Origin: Caenorhabditis elegans
Lineage: Eukaryota > Nematoda > Chromadorea > Rhabditida > Rhabditidae
Assembly: GCF_000002985.6 (NCBI RefSeq)
Contig: NC_003283.11
Coordinates: 9,424,001 to 9,488,000, forward strand
Reading direction: 5' to 3'
Length of the DNA: 64,000 nt
The notes below the pieces were generated by a model. It searched no databases. It had not been told where the DNA came from and worked only from the letters and a program-made list of their open reading frames with translations. The position numbers were made by a program, and so were the translations under genes. Shown here piece by piece: positions 63,787 to 64,000 of this stretch; position 1 is the first letter of the stretch; each line of letters begins with the position of its first letter.

Positions 63787-64000
63787 GTAGGTTTTTGGAG
63801 CATTTGAATTTTAGATACATAGTTCTTGTCACTTTTTTCTAAAATTAAAATGAAAAGCCTTTTGAACTCGTTTAGAACTTTCCATCATAGCATCTTGATA
63901 TTAAGGGGTTTTCATCTTTTAAATCTCGTGTAATTTGGATTATTTGTTATTAATATGTATAATTCAGTTTAATGCACATGTTCTAATTTTGACTGTTTTT

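Overview
The window is nematode genomic DNA. It is AT-rich, with short introns ending in TTTTCAG, large introns full of repeats, and worm-specific gene families. The genus is clearly Caenorhabditis. The FMRFamide-like peptide gene near 48-49.6 kb carries six copies of KSAYMRFG, which matches what I remember of C. elegans flp-6 on chromosome V, so C. elegans itself is likely. No database search was possible.

Layout, left to right. 1-2.2 kb: no supported gene. 2.2-2.6 kb: a 389-bp hAT-like MITE with a perfect 8-bp target duplication. 2.8-4.4 kb: a decayed minus-strand reading frame, then the catalytic-His half of a ubiquitin-specific protease-like gene on the plus strand. 4.46-11.49 kb: a satellite of about 33 units of 214 bp, apparently inside the last intron of that protease-like gene. 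12.5-36.3 kb: a 25-exon plus-strand gene for a MAPKBP1/WDR62-family WD40 scaffold, with two alternative first exons. Its first intron holds a composite minisatellite block at 14.8-16.0 kb. 36.7-38.6 kb: a convergent minus-strand gene for a two-RRM protein like the selenocysteine-tRNA-associated protein SECp43/TRNAU1AP. 39.6-44.6 kb: two unrecognised minus-strand coding models, one with a 16-G tract in an intron. 48.0-49.6 kb: flp-6. 52.6-53.2 kb: a foldback element. 54.2-55.4 kb: a short astacin metalloprotease of the NAS family. 56.4-59.3 kb: a large inverted duplication. One arm has an open (5'-incomplete) copy of a Lys/Pro-rich protein gene and the other a pseudogene copy. 59.35-59.62 kb: a second foldback element. 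60.2-64 kb: mostly noncoding, with one solid exon of a gene running off the right edge.

The genes do not form one pathway. They are a signalling scaffold, an RNA-binding protein, a neuropeptide precursor, a secreted protease and rapidly changing small genes. Exon models were built by hand from reading frame, splice-site match and phase. The WD40, RRM, neuropeptide and astacin models all close in frame from ATG to stop. The minus-strand models at 39.6-44.6 kb are much less certain. I saw no tRNA, rRNA or CRISPR. The most unusual items are the protease-like gene split by satellite DNA, the asymmetric inverted gene duplication with a lost splice acceptor, and the internally duplicated astacin propeptide.
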